A stretch of DNA of 64,000 bases. It comes from G963665085 sp963665085 (GTDB lineage Bacteria > Bacteroidota > Bacteroidia > Bacteroidales > JAAAOM01). The notes below the pieces were generated by a model. That model made no database searches, was not told the DNA's origin, and saw only the letters and a list, made by a program, of their open reading frames with translations. The stretch lies in the NCBI GenBank assembly GCA_963665085.2, contig CAXXXS010000001.1, forward strand, positions 2,914,001 to 2,978,000, read 5' to 3'. Each line of letters begins with the position of its first letter. Position 1 is the stretch's first letter. This document shows, one piece after another, positions 9,490 to 19,605 of this stretch. The position numbers and the translations under genes are program-made.

Positions 9490-9698
9490 ATAACTAGTGA
9501 ATATGGTTTATGAATTTTTGAAATGTTAAAAAATCCAGAATAAGCTATATTATTTTAGAAACAAAGAGAAGAGGGAGAAATAATAAGGTTGAGTAGATTC
9601 TTTCTGATTAAAATTAGGTTAACAGGTACATTATAGTGGTTAGTCGCCTTTCTATAGTGAGAGCCAGGTTTGCTAGCAGCGTTTCCTGGCTCTTTTTT
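9490..9698 (+). ncRNA. candidate LytTR-controlled small RNA
   Basis: Inferred transcript of about 210 bases from the -7 element at 9476-9483 to the terminator at 9660-9698. It contains no open frame longer than a few codons with a plausible start. The 3' end is a strong GC stem with a U-run, typical of sRNAs. It could instead be the untranslated tail of the pump operon, or a long leader of the AraC gene at 9940 that is stopped by the terminators. Confidence 0.4.
9660..9698 (+). terminator. rho-independent terminator
   Basis: AGAGCCAGG at 9660-9668 pairs with CCTGGCTCT at 9685-9693 around a 16-base loop, and the U-run is 9693-9698. It ends either the RND operon transcript or the candidate small RNA. 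Confidence 0.8.
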
Positions 9699-9723
9699 AA
9701 TGGCTATTCTCATATTTTGTCGG

Positions 9724-9761
9724 AAAAGGTCGAAATTTCAGTCTCTCGCCGGCCTTTTTTT
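9724..9761 (+). terminator. second terminator-like hairpin
   Basis: AAGGTCG (9726-9732) pairs with CGGCCTT (9750-9756), one G-T wobble, followed by a run of seven T. It backs up the terminator 26 bases upstream. The rest of the gene-free stretch 9762-9939 is very AT-rich; a possible -7 element TAATTTTG for the AraC gene lies at 9895-9902. Confidence 0.6.
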
Positions 9762-9939
9762 ATTATGAGCAACTATCCAAATCCGTTATTAGCGAAATAA
9801 TAGCTCATCGATAGGATACAAAAAATATTATATCTGTTTATATCAGAATTTCATTTTTAAAAATATGATTTTTAACACTTATTTTTTTATTGTTTAATTT
9901 TGAAGTTGAATTAAGTCTTTAATTTTCAAAATATCCAAT

Positions 9940-10755
9940 ATGGAACATGCTGAAACATTGATTTTCAATTATTCCAATATTTTTTTTAGTTATTATTTTA
10001 ATGATGATATCCGTTGTCATAAAATGATAGAAGATCATTCACTTGCCTATATATATGCTGGAGAAATGTTGGCTGAGAAAGGGAGTGAAAAAACTAAAAT
10101 ACATAAAGGACAATGTGTCTTTATCCGTAAGGATCATCGTCTTACTTTAACTAAAAAAGCAAAAGATGGACAACAGTTTCAAGCAATTTTTATGGTTTTT
10201 AACCGTAAATTTTTAAGAGATTTTTTTTATAGCTTAGATAAATCAGAAATACCTACAGATATAAAAAAAATAAAAAATAGCTTGGTTAAGCTGCCTAATA
10301 ATCCAGAAATAGAAAGTTTGTTTGAGTCACTAAAGCCTTATTTTAATTCAACAAATGAACCACGGGAACAAATAATGAATTTAAAATTACAGGAAGGTAT
10401 ATATACATTATTAAATATTGATCCTGGATTTTATTCTTGCTTGTTTGATTTTACTGAACCCTGGAAAATTGATATTCTGGATTTTATGGATAAAAATTAC
10501 ATGTATGATTTTTCAATAGAAGATATTGCTAATTATACAGGAAGAAGTCTTGCCTCTTTTAAAAGGGACTTTAGAAAAATTAGTTTTCTTTCACCGCAAA
10601 AATGGCTTATGGAAAAAAGGTTAAAAGTTGCATATGATAAACTAAAAATAGATAATAAAAAAGTTTCTGATGTATATCATGAAGTAGGCTTCAAAAACTT
10701 GTCGCATTTCTCTACTGCGTTTAAAAAAAGGTTTGGGGTCGCCCCCACACAATAG
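9940..10755 (+). CDS. AraC-family transcriptional regulator
   Basis: A 271-residue regulator. The N-terminal ~165 residues form a cupin-like sensing region with a KIHKGQCVFIRKDH strand pair; the C-terminal ~100 residues carry two helix-turn-helix motifs of the AraC type (FSIEDIANYTGRSLASFKRDF, then VSDVYHEVGFKNLSHFSTAF in the second). The closing FKKRFGVAPTQ is the normal end of the domain. It stands alone upstream of four same-strand genes (barrel protein, aldo/keto reductase, metallo-hydrolase, esterase) and may control them; no operator was identified. Confidence 0.92.
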   Translation: MEHAETLIFNYSNIFFSYYFNDDIRCHKMIEDHSLAYIYAGEMLAEKGSEKTKIHKGQCVFIRKDHRLTLTKKAKDGQQFQAIFMVFNRKFLRDFFYSLDKSEIPTDIKKIKNSLVKLPNNPEIESLFESLKPYFNSTNEPREQIMNLKLQEGIYTLLNIDPGFYSCLFDFTEPWKIDILDFMDKNYMYDFSIEDIANYTGRSLASFKRDFRKISFLSPQKWLMEKRLKVAYDKLKIDNKKVSDVYHEVGFKNLSHFSTAFKKRFGVAPTQ

Positions 10756-10845
10756 TGAGCCACAGAGAAAAATTATTTGAGCTTTAGGGAAAACCAGGAC
10801 TAGTGCTACAAAATTTATTTTTGCGAAAAAAATTAAGTTTTGGTT

Positions 10846-11610
10846 ATGATAAAAAGCATAGTTATTATTTTTTTGTTGTTCTTAGTAATCTTTACCAGTT
10901 CTGTTTCTGCGCAAACAGAAGAAAAGGAAGAAAATGAGCTTAACTATAAAACAACTTTTTCTGTTACTAATAATGGTATTTCACTTATACCAACATTTTC
11001 ATTGGGGGAACCTGCCGGTATTCTTGAAATGTCGATTGGTAATCGCCTTACATTTGATCCTCAGTTTAAATTTTCCCTTGAAGGCCAACCCTGGGCTATG
11101 ATTTTGTGGTGGCGTTATAAGCTGGTAAACTCAGGTAAATTCAGGCTTGGAGTTGGAGCACATCCAAGCCTCTTATTCAATACAATTAGTGCAGAAGTCG
11201 ACAATCAAACAAAAGACTTTATTCAAGCCAAACGTTATCTTGTTGGCGAAATTGTTCCAAGATATTTAATCACTGATAAGATTAGTATTGGTATGTATTA
11301 TTTGTATTCCCGAGGATTCCAGGAAGGCTTAAAAAATTCACATTTTCTTACTGTTAATACCAATTTTTCCTCAATGTCCCTTTCCGAAAAAATATACCTG
11401 AGCGTTAAACCTCAGTTATATTTTCTAAAAATGGATACTAATGATGGCTTCTATTTTACTTCATCATTTACGTTGTCACGAGAGGATTGTCCGTTTTCGA
11501 TTTCTTCAGTAATCAATAAAACCCTTAATTCAAATATTGTTGGGAGTAAAAATTTTGTTTGGAATGTAGTACTTAATTATAATATAATTAATAAATATAC
11601 AAGGAAATAA
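10846..11610 (+). CDS. secreted outer-membrane beta-barrel-like protein
   Basis: A 254-residue protein with a clear signal peptide (IKSIVIIFLLFLVIFTSSVSA, cleaved before QTEE). The mature part consists of alternating beta-strands with aromatic ends and short turns, consistent with a small outer-membrane barrel, but I recognise no specific family. The ATG at 10846 is preferred to the TTG two codons earlier. It follows the AraC regulator by 90 bases and precedes an aldo/keto reductase by 50 bases. Confidence 0.6.
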   Translation: MIKSIVIIFLLFLVIFTSSVSAQTEEKEENELNYKTTFSVTNNGISLIPTFSLGEPAGILEMSIGNRLTFDPQFKFSLEGQPWAMILWWRYKLVNSGKFRLGVGAHPSLLFNTISAEVDNQTKDFIQAKRYLVGEIVPRYLITDKISIGMYYLYSRGFQEGLKNSHFLTVNTNFSSMSLSEKIYLSVKPQLYFLKMDTNDGFYFTSSFTLSREDCPFSISSVINKTLNSNIVGSKNFVWNVVLNYNIINKYTRK

Positions 11611-11660
11611 CCATGTCATGTTAATAAAAAAATAAATAAAAATAATAAAAGACTGGTTAT

Positions 11661-12662
11661 ATGGAAAAACGAAAGTTAGGAAAAAGTAATCTTGAAGTTT
11701 CAACTTTAGGGCTTGGATGTATGGGGATGAATTGGTCTTATGGTGGTTCAAAGAATAAGGCTGATATGACAAAGCTTATTCATTCTGCTGTTGAAAAAGG
11801 AGTAACATTTTTTGATACAGCAGAAGTATACGGGCCTTATACTAACGAAGAATTAGTTGGAGAAGCGTTAATGCCTTTTAAAAATGAAGTAGTTATTTCA
11901 ACAAAGTTTGGATGGGCCCCACTTAGTGATGGTGAGGAATATTCAAGATGGAATTCCTTAAATAGTAAGCCTAATCATATAATAAAAGTTGTAGAAGGAT
12001 CCCTTAAACGATTAAAAGTTGAAGCAATTGATTTATATTATCAGCATAGAGTTGATCCAAGTGTCCCAATTGAGGAAGTGGCAGGCACAATTAAGGATTT
12101 AATTCAACAAGGAAAGGTAAAATATTGGGGACTTTCTGAGGCTGGCCCTCAAACAATCCGTAGAGCTCATGCCGAATGTAATGTAACTGCCCTGCAAAGT
12201 GAGTATTCACTTTGGACAAGAGAACCTGAAAAGGATATAATGCCAACTCTGGAAGAATTAGGAATAGGTTTTGTACCATTTAGCCCCTTGGGGAAAGGTT
12301 TTTTAACAGGGGAAATTGATGAAAACACAAAATTCGTCAATAATGATTTTCGAAATAGAGTTCCTCGCTTTGACCTGGAAAACAGGAAGGCAAACTTTGT
12401 TTTAGTTGAGTTGTTGAAAAATATTGCACAGAAAAAAAATGCAACACCAGCCCAGGTTGCATTGGCATGGTTGCTGAAAAAAAAGCCTTGGATTGTCCCT
12501 ATACCTGGCACAACAAAACAGAGCAGGTTAGAAGAGAACCTTGGCGCAATCAATGTGGAGCTTACAACAGATGACCTTCGCGAGATTGAAGAATCTATCG
12601 CAAAAATCACCATAAAAGGAGAGCGTTACCCTGAATTTCACAAAAAAATGACTGGGCTTTAG
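11661..12662 (+). CDS. aldo/keto reductase
   Basis: Cytosolic NADP(H)-dependent carbonyl reductase of 333 residues, close to the AKR13/YakC-type group. The catalytic tetrad is visible: Asp52 and Tyr57 in FFDTAEVYG, Lys82 in STKFGW and His129 in YYQHRVDP. The C-terminal IPGTTKQSRLEENLGA segment is the cofactor-phosphate binding loop. It opens with the family start RKLGKSNLEVSTLGLGCMGM. The gene has its own A-rich leader and is followed 97 bases later by a metallo-hydrolase gene; the natural substrate is unknown. Confidence 0.93.
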   Translation: MEKRKLGKSNLEVSTLGLGCMGMNWSYGGSKNKADMTKLIHSAVEKGVTFFDTAEVYGPYTNEELVGEALMPFKNEVVISTKFGWAPLSDGEEYSRWNSLNSKPNHIIKVVEGSLKRLKVEAIDLYYQHRVDPSVPIEEVAGTIKDLIQQGKVKYWGLSEAGPQTIRRAHAECNVTALQSEYSLWTREPEKDIMPTLEELGIGFVPFSPLGKGFLTGEIDENTKFVNNDFRNRVPRFDLENRKANFVLVELLKNIAQKKNATPAQVALAWLLKKKPWIVPIPGTTKQSRLEENLGAINVELTTDDLREIEESIAKITIKGERYPEFHKKMTGL

Positions 12663-12759
12663 TTTAGGTTGCACCATTTATGGTTTGCAATAAAAAACAA
12701 ATAAAAGTATCAAAGAAAAGGGAGCATTTAAGATAAATAATTAAAACACATATAGCAGT

Positions 12760-13659
12760 ATGAATAGCATAAATAAAGTGAGATCTTTTATTTTATTACT
12801 GATTTTTACATTCAATAACCTTTGGGCACAGACAAATGTTGAACTAAAAGATTATCAGGCAAAAGCCCCTCCAGCTCAGTTTTTTGCAGGAGAGGCGTTT
12901 GTGCCATCTGAGCAAACTGTTATCCGTTGGTTAGGGGGCGCAGGATTCTTTATTAATAGTCGAGGTACGACTTTTATGGTGGATCCCGTATTAAAAGGAT
13001 TTGATATGCCCCTTTTAATTGAAGAGCCAATAAAAACAGAGGATGTTCCTCATTTAGACGCTATTTTGGTTACACATAGTGACAACGATCATTATAGTGT
13101 GCCAACTACAGTTGATTTATCCAAAGTAACTGTAGAATACCATTCTACCCATTATGTTGATTCTTTAATGAAGAACCATGGCTTAAATTCTTTTGGGCAC
13201 GATATTAACGAAGTTTTTAATTTTGAAAATATACAAGTTACTCTAACACCAGCAGAGCATGCATATCAAAATTCGTATCCGCAACCAGGACAGCGTTTTT
13301 TCAAAGATGAAGATTTTTGTGGTTTCTGGATAGAAACACTGGACGGGATTATTTGGGCACCTGGAGATTCAAGATTAATCCCCGAACATCACCTAAAAAT
13401 GCCTGAGCCGGATGCAATATTTTTTGACTTTTCAGATAGTGAGTGGCATTTTGGATTCGAAAATGCTGTGAAATTTGCTAATACCTATCCTGATACACCA
13501 CTTTTACTTTGTCATTGGGGAACTGTCGATGCGCCAGACTTTACACCATTCAATGGAGATCCTGAAAAATTAAAATCTAGAGTGGTTAATCCAGAACGTA
13601 TTTTTGTGTTAGCACCAGGAGAACCATTTATACTTCAGGAAATACCAAAGGTTAAATAA
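12760..13659 (+). CDS. secreted metallo-beta-lactamase-fold hydrolase
   Basis: A 299-residue protein with an N-terminal signal peptide (IKVRS..FILLLIFTFNNLWA, cleaved before QTN). The metal-binding motif is HSDNDH (His106, Asp108, Asp110, His111), followed by an EHAYQN histidine, PGDSR and a late LLCHWG histidine. The layout, including the WLGGAGFFI opening, is that of UlaG/NAPE-PLD-like lactonase or phosphodiesterase members. It should act in the periplasm or outside. Context (reductase upstream, esterase downstream) suggests a small accessory catabolic or detoxification cluster; the substrate cannot be read. Confidence 0.82.
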   Translation: MNSINKVRSFILLLIFTFNNLWAQTNVELKDYQAKAPPAQFFAGEAFVPSEQTVIRWLGGAGFFINSRGTTFMVDPVLKGFDMPLLIEEPIKTEDVPHLDAILVTHSDNDHYSVPTTVDLSKVTVEYHSTHYVDSLMKNHGLNSFGHDINEVFNFENIQVTLTPAEHAYQNSYPQPGQRFFKDEDFCGFWIETLDGIIWAPGDSRLIPEHHLKMPEPDAIFFDFSDSEWHFGFENAVKFANTYPDTPLLLCHWGTVDAPDFTPFNGDPEKLKSRVVNPERIFVLAPGEPFILQEIPKVK

Positions 13660-13712
13660 ATTTATATGATTGAGATATTAAAAATATTTTAACAATTCAA
13701 TTCGATTTATCA

Positions 13713-14885
13713 ATGAAAAGAATAGTTATACTTTCGTTTTTTCTAGCATTAATGGTTGGCCATTTAAAAGCACAACAAGCACTTTTTGAAGGGGGAAAAA
13801 TAATTTCACCTGAAATTCATGATAATAATACTGTTACCTTTAAGCTTAATGCCCCTGATGCTTTGTCTGTATTTATTTCTGGAGGATGGCTTGAATATGG
13901 AGAATCAAGAGAAATGAAGAAAGGAGAAAACGGAGTTTGGTCATATAAAACAGAAAGTCTGTCTCCAGAATTATATTCCTACTATTATATCGTTGATGGT
14001 GTAAAAACAATAGCTCCTAATTATGTGCATGTTCAACGTGATGTAGCTAACATATCAAACTATTTTATTATAGGAGGTAATGAAGAAACAGATTTATATA
14101 TAATAAACCAAGTGCCTCATGGCACTGTAAGTTACCCATGGTACAATTCACCAACAGTAAAAAAAGATCGACGTATTGCTATTTATACACCCCCGGGTTA
14201 TGAAAATTCGGGTGAAAAATATCCTGTTTTATATTTATTGCACGGTATCGGAGGTGATGAAGGAGCATGGCTTGGTACAGGTAGGGCGGCACAGATATTA
14301 GATAACTTAATAGCTCAGGGAAAGGCAAAACCAATGATTGTTGTTATGCCAAATGGAAATATATCTCAGGAAGCAGCTCCAGGAAACGGAAGTGAAGGAT
14401 TGACATTTCCTTCATTTAATCTTCCTAATACAATGGATGGCAAATTTGAGGAATCGTTCAAAGATATAATGACTTTTGTTGATAATACTTATCGGGTAAA
14501 AACAGATAAAGCTAACCAAGCTATTGCCGGATTATCTATGGGTGGTTATCATGCATGTTATATATCCAGATATTATCAAGATAGATTCGACTATATTGGC
14601 TTGTTTTCAGCAGCTTTAAACAATAAACCCGAGAATTATCCATCATCGCCTGTTTATCAAAATTTGAATGAAAATTTAAAAAGACAAAGGGATGATGGTT
14701 ATAGATTATATTGGATTTCAGTCGGAAGGGATGATTTTCAAATTTTGAGAGATGGTATTGAAGAGTTAAAATCAAAGATGGATGATTTAGGGATGGAATA
14801 TGAATACATTGAAACAAATGGTGGACATACCTGGAATAACTGGCGTAATTATCTCTCAGTATTTGCTCAAAGCTTGTTTGAATAA
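13713..14885 (+). CDS. secreted esterase with N-terminal E-set domain (feruloyl/enterochelin esterase-like)
   Basis: A 390-residue secreted alpha/beta hydrolase. A signal peptide ends at HLKAQ. Residues about 25-120 form an early-set (CBM48-like) beta-sandwich with a LYSYYYIVDG strand, as in XynZ-type carbohydrate esterases, and the rest is an esterase-D fold. The nucleophile elbow is GLSMGG with Ser275, and the likely catalytic His372 lies in NGGHTWNNW. The oxyanion loop LLHGIGGDE is present. It probably removes acyl or feruloyl groups from polysaccharides. The gene converges with metF, 116 bases away, with no evident terminator between them. Confidence 0.88.
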   Translation: MKRIVILSFFLALMVGHLKAQQALFEGGKIISPEIHDNNTVTFKLNAPDALSVFISGGWLEYGESREMKKGENGVWSYKTESLSPELYSYYYIVDGVKTIAPNYVHVQRDVANISNYFIIGGNEETDLYIINQVPHGTVSYPWYNSPTVKKDRRIAIYTPPGYENSGEKYPVLYLLHGIGGDEGAWLGTGRAAQILDNLIAQGKAKPMIVVMPNGNISQEAAPGNGSEGLTFPSFNLPNTMDGKFEESFKDIMTFVDNTYRVKTDKANQAIAGLSMGGYHACYISRYYQDRFDYIGLFSAALNNKPENYPSSPVYQNLNENLKRQRDDGYRLYWISVGRDDFQILRDGIEELKSKMDDLGMEYEYIETNGGHTWNNWRNYLSVFAQSLFE

Positions 14886-15001
14886 AAAAGAATTTTCTGC
14901 TGTATCAGGTTCTTGGGAGCATGACATAACAAGCTATGCTGAGTCATTAAAAATCATCACAGATTACAAATCTGAGTTATTCAGGAAGCAAGAATTTAAA
15001 T

Positions 15002-15883
15002 CTACCTATACTTCTCAAAATCACTCTTCAACGTCTCAAAAATTTCAACTGTTGCCCGTGATTTATTTAACGTATAAAAATGTAATCCAGGAGCTCCTTT
15101 TTCCAGTAATTCCCGGCATTGGCTGATAGCGAAATCCATCCCTGTCTGATAAATTTTCTTTGGATCTTTTTGATGTTCTTTCACTTTCTCGCTTAATTCA
15201 GTAGGGATTTTTGCTCCAGACATTTCACCAAATCTTTTTATCTGGTTGAAATTAGTAATCGGTATTATTCCAGGTATAATTGGATTATCAATTTTTTGCT
15301 CTCCGGCTTTACTTACAAAATCAAAATAAGCAGTGTTGTCAAAGAATAACTGGGTTATCAGAAAGTCTGCACCAGCGTTCACTTTTGTTTTTAGGTTTTG
15401 GATATCAAGCTCCAATGAATCAGCTTCAGGATGTTTTTCCGGATAAGCAGCACCTCCTATTGCAAACAAGTCAAGTTTTTTTGCAAACTCAATTAGCTCA
15501 CTGGCATGACGAAAACCATTTTCTATAGGCGTAAATTTTCCTTCTCCTTTTGGTGGGTCCCCTCTTAAAAGCATCAGGTTTCTAATACCTCTCTCATAAA
15601 GCAATTCCAAATCTTTTTTTACTTTATCGCGAGTTGCATTAACACAGGTGTAATGTGCCATGGTAGGCAAGCCAATTTTATTCTGGATGTAATCCACCAA
15701 CCCAAAAGTTCGTTCCTGGGTTGAGCCACCAGCACCATATGTAACAGTAATAAACGAGGGCGATAGTTTCATCAATTGCCCCAGGTTGATCCCAAAATCA
15801 ACAGCAGAGATTTCATCTTTTGGTGGAAAAAATTCAAATGAATACGTTTTTTTTTGTGATTTGATTATTTCTGTAATCTTCAT
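15002..15883 (-). CDS. metF: 5,10-methylenetetrahydrofolate reductase
   Basis: FAD-dependent reductase that makes 5-methyl-tetrahydrofolate, the methyl donor for MetH. The 293 residues match the bacterial enzyme in length and include the opening YSFEFFPPKDE with its catalytic Glu, FITVTYGAGGST, YTCVNATRDKV, LMLLRGDPPKGEG and FLITQLFFDN. It lies 22 bases downstream of metH on the same strand and shares its transcript, so both are under the SAM riboswitch upstream of metH. Confidence 0.97.
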   Translation of the reverse strand: MKITEIIKSQKKTYSFEFFPPKDEISAVDFGINLGQLMKLSPSFITVTYGAGGSTQERTFGLVDYIQNKIGLPTMAHYTCVNATRDKVKKDLELLYERGIRNLMLLRGDPPKGEGKFTPIENGFRHASELIEFAKKLDLFAIGGAAYPEKHPEADSLELDIQNLKTKVNAGADFLITQLFFDNTAYFDFVSKAGEQKIDNPIIPGIIPITNFNQIKRFGEMSGAKIPTELSEKVKEHQKDPKKIYQTGMDFAISQCRELLEKGAPGLHFYTLNKSRATVEIFETLKSDFEKYR

Positions 15884-15905
15884 ATTTCTAATAACTCGGA
15901 ATTGT

Positions 15906-18900
15906 TTAATAATTTATGTTTGATGCAAGCCATTTCTCAGCCTGCTTAACAGATATGTTTTTTCTTTTTGCGTAATCTTCAATTTGATCTTTACTGATTT
16001 TATCAACAAAGAAATATTTGGATTGTGGATGAGCAAAAACAAGTCCACTCACAGAAGCAGCAGGAAACATGCTGAAACTCTCAGTAAGTGTAATTCCTGT
16101 GTTTTTTTCTGCATTAAGTAATTTCCAAAGTGTTTCTTTTTCTGAGTGATCAGGACAAGCAGGGTAACCATGTGCTGGCCTTATTCCCTGGTATTTTTCG
16201 AATAACATATCTTCTAGAGATAAATTTTCTTCAGGGGCATATGCCCAGAAATCTTTTCTTATTTTTAAGTGTATCAGTTCTGTAAATGCCTCTGCAAGAC
16301 GATCTGCCAAAGCTTTTATCATAATGCCGTTATAATCATCATGGTCTTTAGCAAATTCTTCTAGATAATGCTCGATACCCAATCCTGCTGTAACGGCAAA
16401 AGCTCCTATATAATCTATCTTACCCGATGATTTTGGCGCAACAAAGTCAGATAAACAAAGGTTAGGAAGAGAATCTTCTTTAAGTTTTTGATTTCTCAGA
16501 TTTCGAAATACAGCGATTATTTCAGAGCGATTCTCATTGTTGTATACTTCAATATCATCACCTACAGAATTTGCTGGATAAAAACCAATAACGCCATTTG
16601 CCTTCATTATCTTTTCGTTGATAAGTCTGTCCAGTAATTTATTTACATCATCAAATAGCTTTCGGGCCTCTTCTCCTTGTTTTGGGTCATTGAGGATATC
16701 AGGCCATTTACCTTTCAACTGCCATACAATGAAAAAGAAAATCCAACTTATATAATCGCGGATTTCTTCCAGGGGATATTCTGAAAAGACTTTTTCTCCC
16801 AGAAAAGTAGGTTTGTATATAGGACTATTATTCCAGTCGATTTCAAGTTTGTTTTTTCTTGCTTCTTCAATAGATAAGTAAGAGACTTTCTGTTTTGCCC
16901 CTGCATGGAGTTTGCGAAGGCCGGAGTATTCTTTTTTTATTTCGTCAATAAAATTGCCCCTGTTAACTTTTGAAAGAAGGTTACTAACTACTCCAACACT
17001 TTTTGATGCATCTTTAACATGAATAACAGGATGATTGTAGTTGGGTTCAATTTTAACAGCTGTATGAATCTTTGATGTTGTTGCCCCACCTACAAGCAAT
17101 GGTTTTGTGAATTTTCGTTTTTCCATTTCTTGTGCAACTTCCACCATTATTTCAAGTGAAGGTGTTATTAGACCACTTAATCCAATTATATCAACATTGT
17201 TATCGATAGCTTCCTGAAGTATTTTTTCCGTAGGGACCATTACACCAAGGTCAATAACATCATAATTGTTACAAGCAAGTACAACACTAACAATGTTTTT
17301 TCCGATATCGTGTACATCACCTTTTACCGTGGCAAGTAAGATTTTTCCAGAACTTCCATTGCTATCACCGGTATTATCTAATTTTTTCTCTTCTTCGATA
17401 AATGGAAGCAGGACAGCAACCGCTTTTTTCATTACACGGGCACTCTTTACCACCTGAGGTAAGAACATTTTGCCAGAACCAAATAAATCACCAACAATAT
17501 TCATCCCGTCCATAAGAGGACCTTCAATGATATTTAGGGCTCTGTCGTAATTTTTGCGTGCTTCCAGCACATCTTCTTCAATATATTGGTCAATTCCCCG
17601 GACTAATGCATGGCTTAAACGTTCTTCAACTTTCTTCTCACGCCATTCATTTTTAGTCTGAATTTCTTTTTTATCGTCTACCTTAATGTTTTCTGCAAAA
17701 CTGATTAATCGTTCTGTTGCGTCTTCCCGTCTGTTTAAAATTACATCTTCAACAAGTTCAAGTAGGTCTTTTGGGATATCATCATAAACTTCGAGCATGG
17801 AGGGATTCACAATTCCCATGTCCATTCCCGCTTTAGTAGCGTGAAATAAGAAAGCAGAATGCATCGCTTCTCGAACAGGATTGTTTCCCCTGAAGGAGAA
17901 AGAAAGGTTGCTTACACCTCCACTTACTTTCGCATAAGGCAGGTTCTCTTTAATCCATTTCGTTGCGTTTATAAAATCAACACCGTAATTGTTATGTTCT
18001 TCAATACCTGTTGCTACAGCCAGTATGTTTGGATCAAAGATTATATCCTGTGGCGGGAAGTGTAATTTTTGTGTAAGAATATCATAAGCACGTTTGCAGA
18101 TTTCTGTTTTGCGTTCGAAGCTGTCTGCCTGACCTTTTTCATCAAAAGCCATAACAACAACTGCAGCACCATATTCTTTAACTTTTTTAGCATGCTCAAT
18201 AAATTGATCTTCACCTTCTTTCAAACTTATTGAATTCACAATAGCTTTTCCCTGAACACATTTTAATCCAGCTTCAATAACGCTCCATTTTGATGAGTCA
18301 ATCATTACGGGTAACCGAGCAATATCGGGTTCAGAAGCCATCAGGTTTAAGAATTTAACCATCGATTTTTCGGCGTCGAGCATGGCGTCGTCCATACAGA
18401 CATCAATAACCTGTGCTCCTCCATCTACCTGGTTAGCGGCAACAGCCAGCGCTTCGTCATATTTTTCTTCTTTGATGAGGCGGGCAAATTTCTTTGAGCC
18501 TGCAACGTTTGTGCGTTCACCTATATTAATAAAGTTAGACTCTTTTGAAATAACAAGTGGTTCTAATCCACTTAGTGTAGTCTTTGGCTGTATGTTTGGG
18601 ATATTGCGTTTGTTACTTTTTTCTGCCAGTTCTGCCATAGCACGGATGTGGGCCGGAGTAGTACCGCAACAACCTCCAATAATATTCACTGATTGATCGC
18701 CAACAAAGTCTTTTAACTGGTTGGCCATCATAAGAGGTGTTTCATCGTATTCTCCGAATTGATTAGGAAGTCCGGCATTGGGATGAGCACTTACATAGAA
18801 AGGGGCACTTTTTGAGAGTGTGTCAACATAAGGTTTCATCTCTTTTGCACCTAAAGAACAGTTAACCCCAATACTTAATAATTCAACATGCGATAAGGAG

Positions 18901-19586
18901 TGAAGAAAAGCCTCAATGGTTTGTCCGGATAATGTCCGTCCACTGGCATCAGTAATCGTACCGGAAACCATTACCGGGATTTTGATATTTCTTTCAACAA
19001 AAACCTCATTGATTCCTGATAATGCAGCTTTTGCATTGAGTGTGTCAAAAACAGTTTCAACAAGTAAAACGTCAACACCACCGTCAATTAAACCTCTAGT
19101 TTGTTCTGCATACACATCTTTTAGAAAATCATAGGTAACTGCACGGTAACCAGGATCATTTACATCCGGGGAAAGAGAAGCAGTTTTATTTGTAGGGCCG
19201 ATTGAACCAGCAACAAAACGAGGTTTGTTCGGAGTTTTGTTTGTATAAAGATTAGCTGCTTCTTTAGCTACTTTTGCTGAAGCTACATTTAGTTCATAAA
19301 CATACTCTTCTAATTTGTAATCAGCTAAAGAAATCCTGTTTGCATTAAATGTATTCGTTTCTATAATATCAGCACCAGCTTCAAGATATTCTTTGTGTAT
19401 TTCACTTATTATCTGAGGTTGTGAAATAGAGAGTAAATCATTGTTTCCCTTTTGATCCGCTGAAATATTTTTAAATTTCTCGCCCCTATAATCCTCTTCA
19501 GAAAGTTTATAAGCCTGAATCATGGTACCCATTGCACCATCCAGTACTAAAATTCTTCGTTCTAATTCTTTTCTAATGTCAATCAT
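15906..19586 (-). CDS. metH: cobalamin-dependent methionine synthase
   Basis: Transfers the methyl group of 5-methyl-tetrahydrofolate to homocysteine through cobalamin. The 1226 residues carry all four modules: homocysteine-binding barrel (zinc ligands Cys243 in GVNCSLG and Cys306-Cys307 in GGCCGTT), pterin-binding barrel (about 340-610, FINIGERTNVAGSKKF), cobalamin-binding domain with His759 in GDVHDIGKN and the GLSGLITPSLE strand, and the reactivation domain with a HGYPACPDH loop. The length and His759 position match the E. coli enzyme. It is the first gene of a metH-metF operon behind a SAM-I riboswitch. The start at 19586 gives the usual RRILVLDGAMGTMIQ opening. Confidence 0.98.
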   Translation of the reverse strand: MIDIRKELERRILVLDGAMGTMIQAYKLSEEDYRGEKFKNISADQKGNNDLLSISQPQIISEIHKEYLEAGADIIETNTFNANRISLADYKLEEYVYELNVASAKVAKEAANLYTNKTPNKPRFVAGSIGPTNKTASLSPDVNDPGYRAVTYDFLKDVYAEQTRGLIDGGVDVLLVETVFDTLNAKAALSGINEVFVERNIKIPVMVSGTITDASGRTLSGQTIEAFLHSLSHVELLSIGVNCSLGAKEMKPYVDTLSKSAPFYVSAHPNAGLPNQFGEYDETPLMMANQLKDFVGDQSVNIIGGCCGTTPAHIRAMAELAEKSNKRNIPNIQPKTTLSGLEPLVISKESNFINIGERTNVAGSKKFARLIKEEKYDEALAVAANQVDGGAQVIDVCMDDAMLDAEKSMVKFLNLMASEPDIARLPVMIDSSKWSVIEAGLKCVQGKAIVNSISLKEGEDQFIEHAKKVKEYGAAVVVMAFDEKGQADSFERKTEICKRAYDILTQKLHFPPQDIIFDPNILAVATGIEEHNNYGVDFINATKWIKENLPYAKVSGGVSNLSFSFRGNNPVREAMHSAFLFHATKAGMDMGIVNPSMLEVYDDIPKDLLELVEDVILNRREDATERLISFAENIKVDDKKEIQTKNEWREKKVEERLSHALVRGIDQYIEEDVLEARKNYDRALNIIEGPLMDGMNIVGDLFGSGKMFLPQVVKSARVMKKAVAVLLPFIEEEKKLDNTGDSNGSSGKILLATVKGDVHDIGKNIVSVVLACNNYDVIDLGVMVPTEKILQEAIDNNVDIIGLSGLITPSLEIMVEVAQEMEKRKFTKPLLVGGATTSKIHTAVKIEPNYNHPVIHVKDASKSVGVVSNLLSKVNRGNFIDEIKKEYSGLRKLHAGAKQKVSYLSIEEARKNKLEIDWNNSPIYKPTFLGEKVFSEYPLEEIRDYISWIFFFIVWQLKGKWPDILNDPKQGEEARKLFDDVNKLLDRLINEKIMKANGVIGFYPANSVGDDIEVYNNENRSEIIAVFRNLRNQKLKEDSLPNLCLSDFVAPKSSGKIDYIGAFAVTAGLGIEHYLEEFAKDHDDYNGIMIKALADRLAEAFTELIHLKIRKDFWAYAPEENLSLEDMLFEKYQGIRPAHGYPACPDHSEKETLWKLLNAEKNTGITLTESFSMFPAASVSGLVFAHPQSKYFFVDKISKDQIEDYAKRKNISVKQAEKWLASNINY

Positions 19587-19605
19587 TATGTTTTCTGCTT
19601 CTTAA

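Noticed and set aside
14800..15126. 108-codon plus-strand frame at the esterase end
   Set aside because: It overlaps both the esterase 3' end and the metF coding region out of frame; shadow of real genes.
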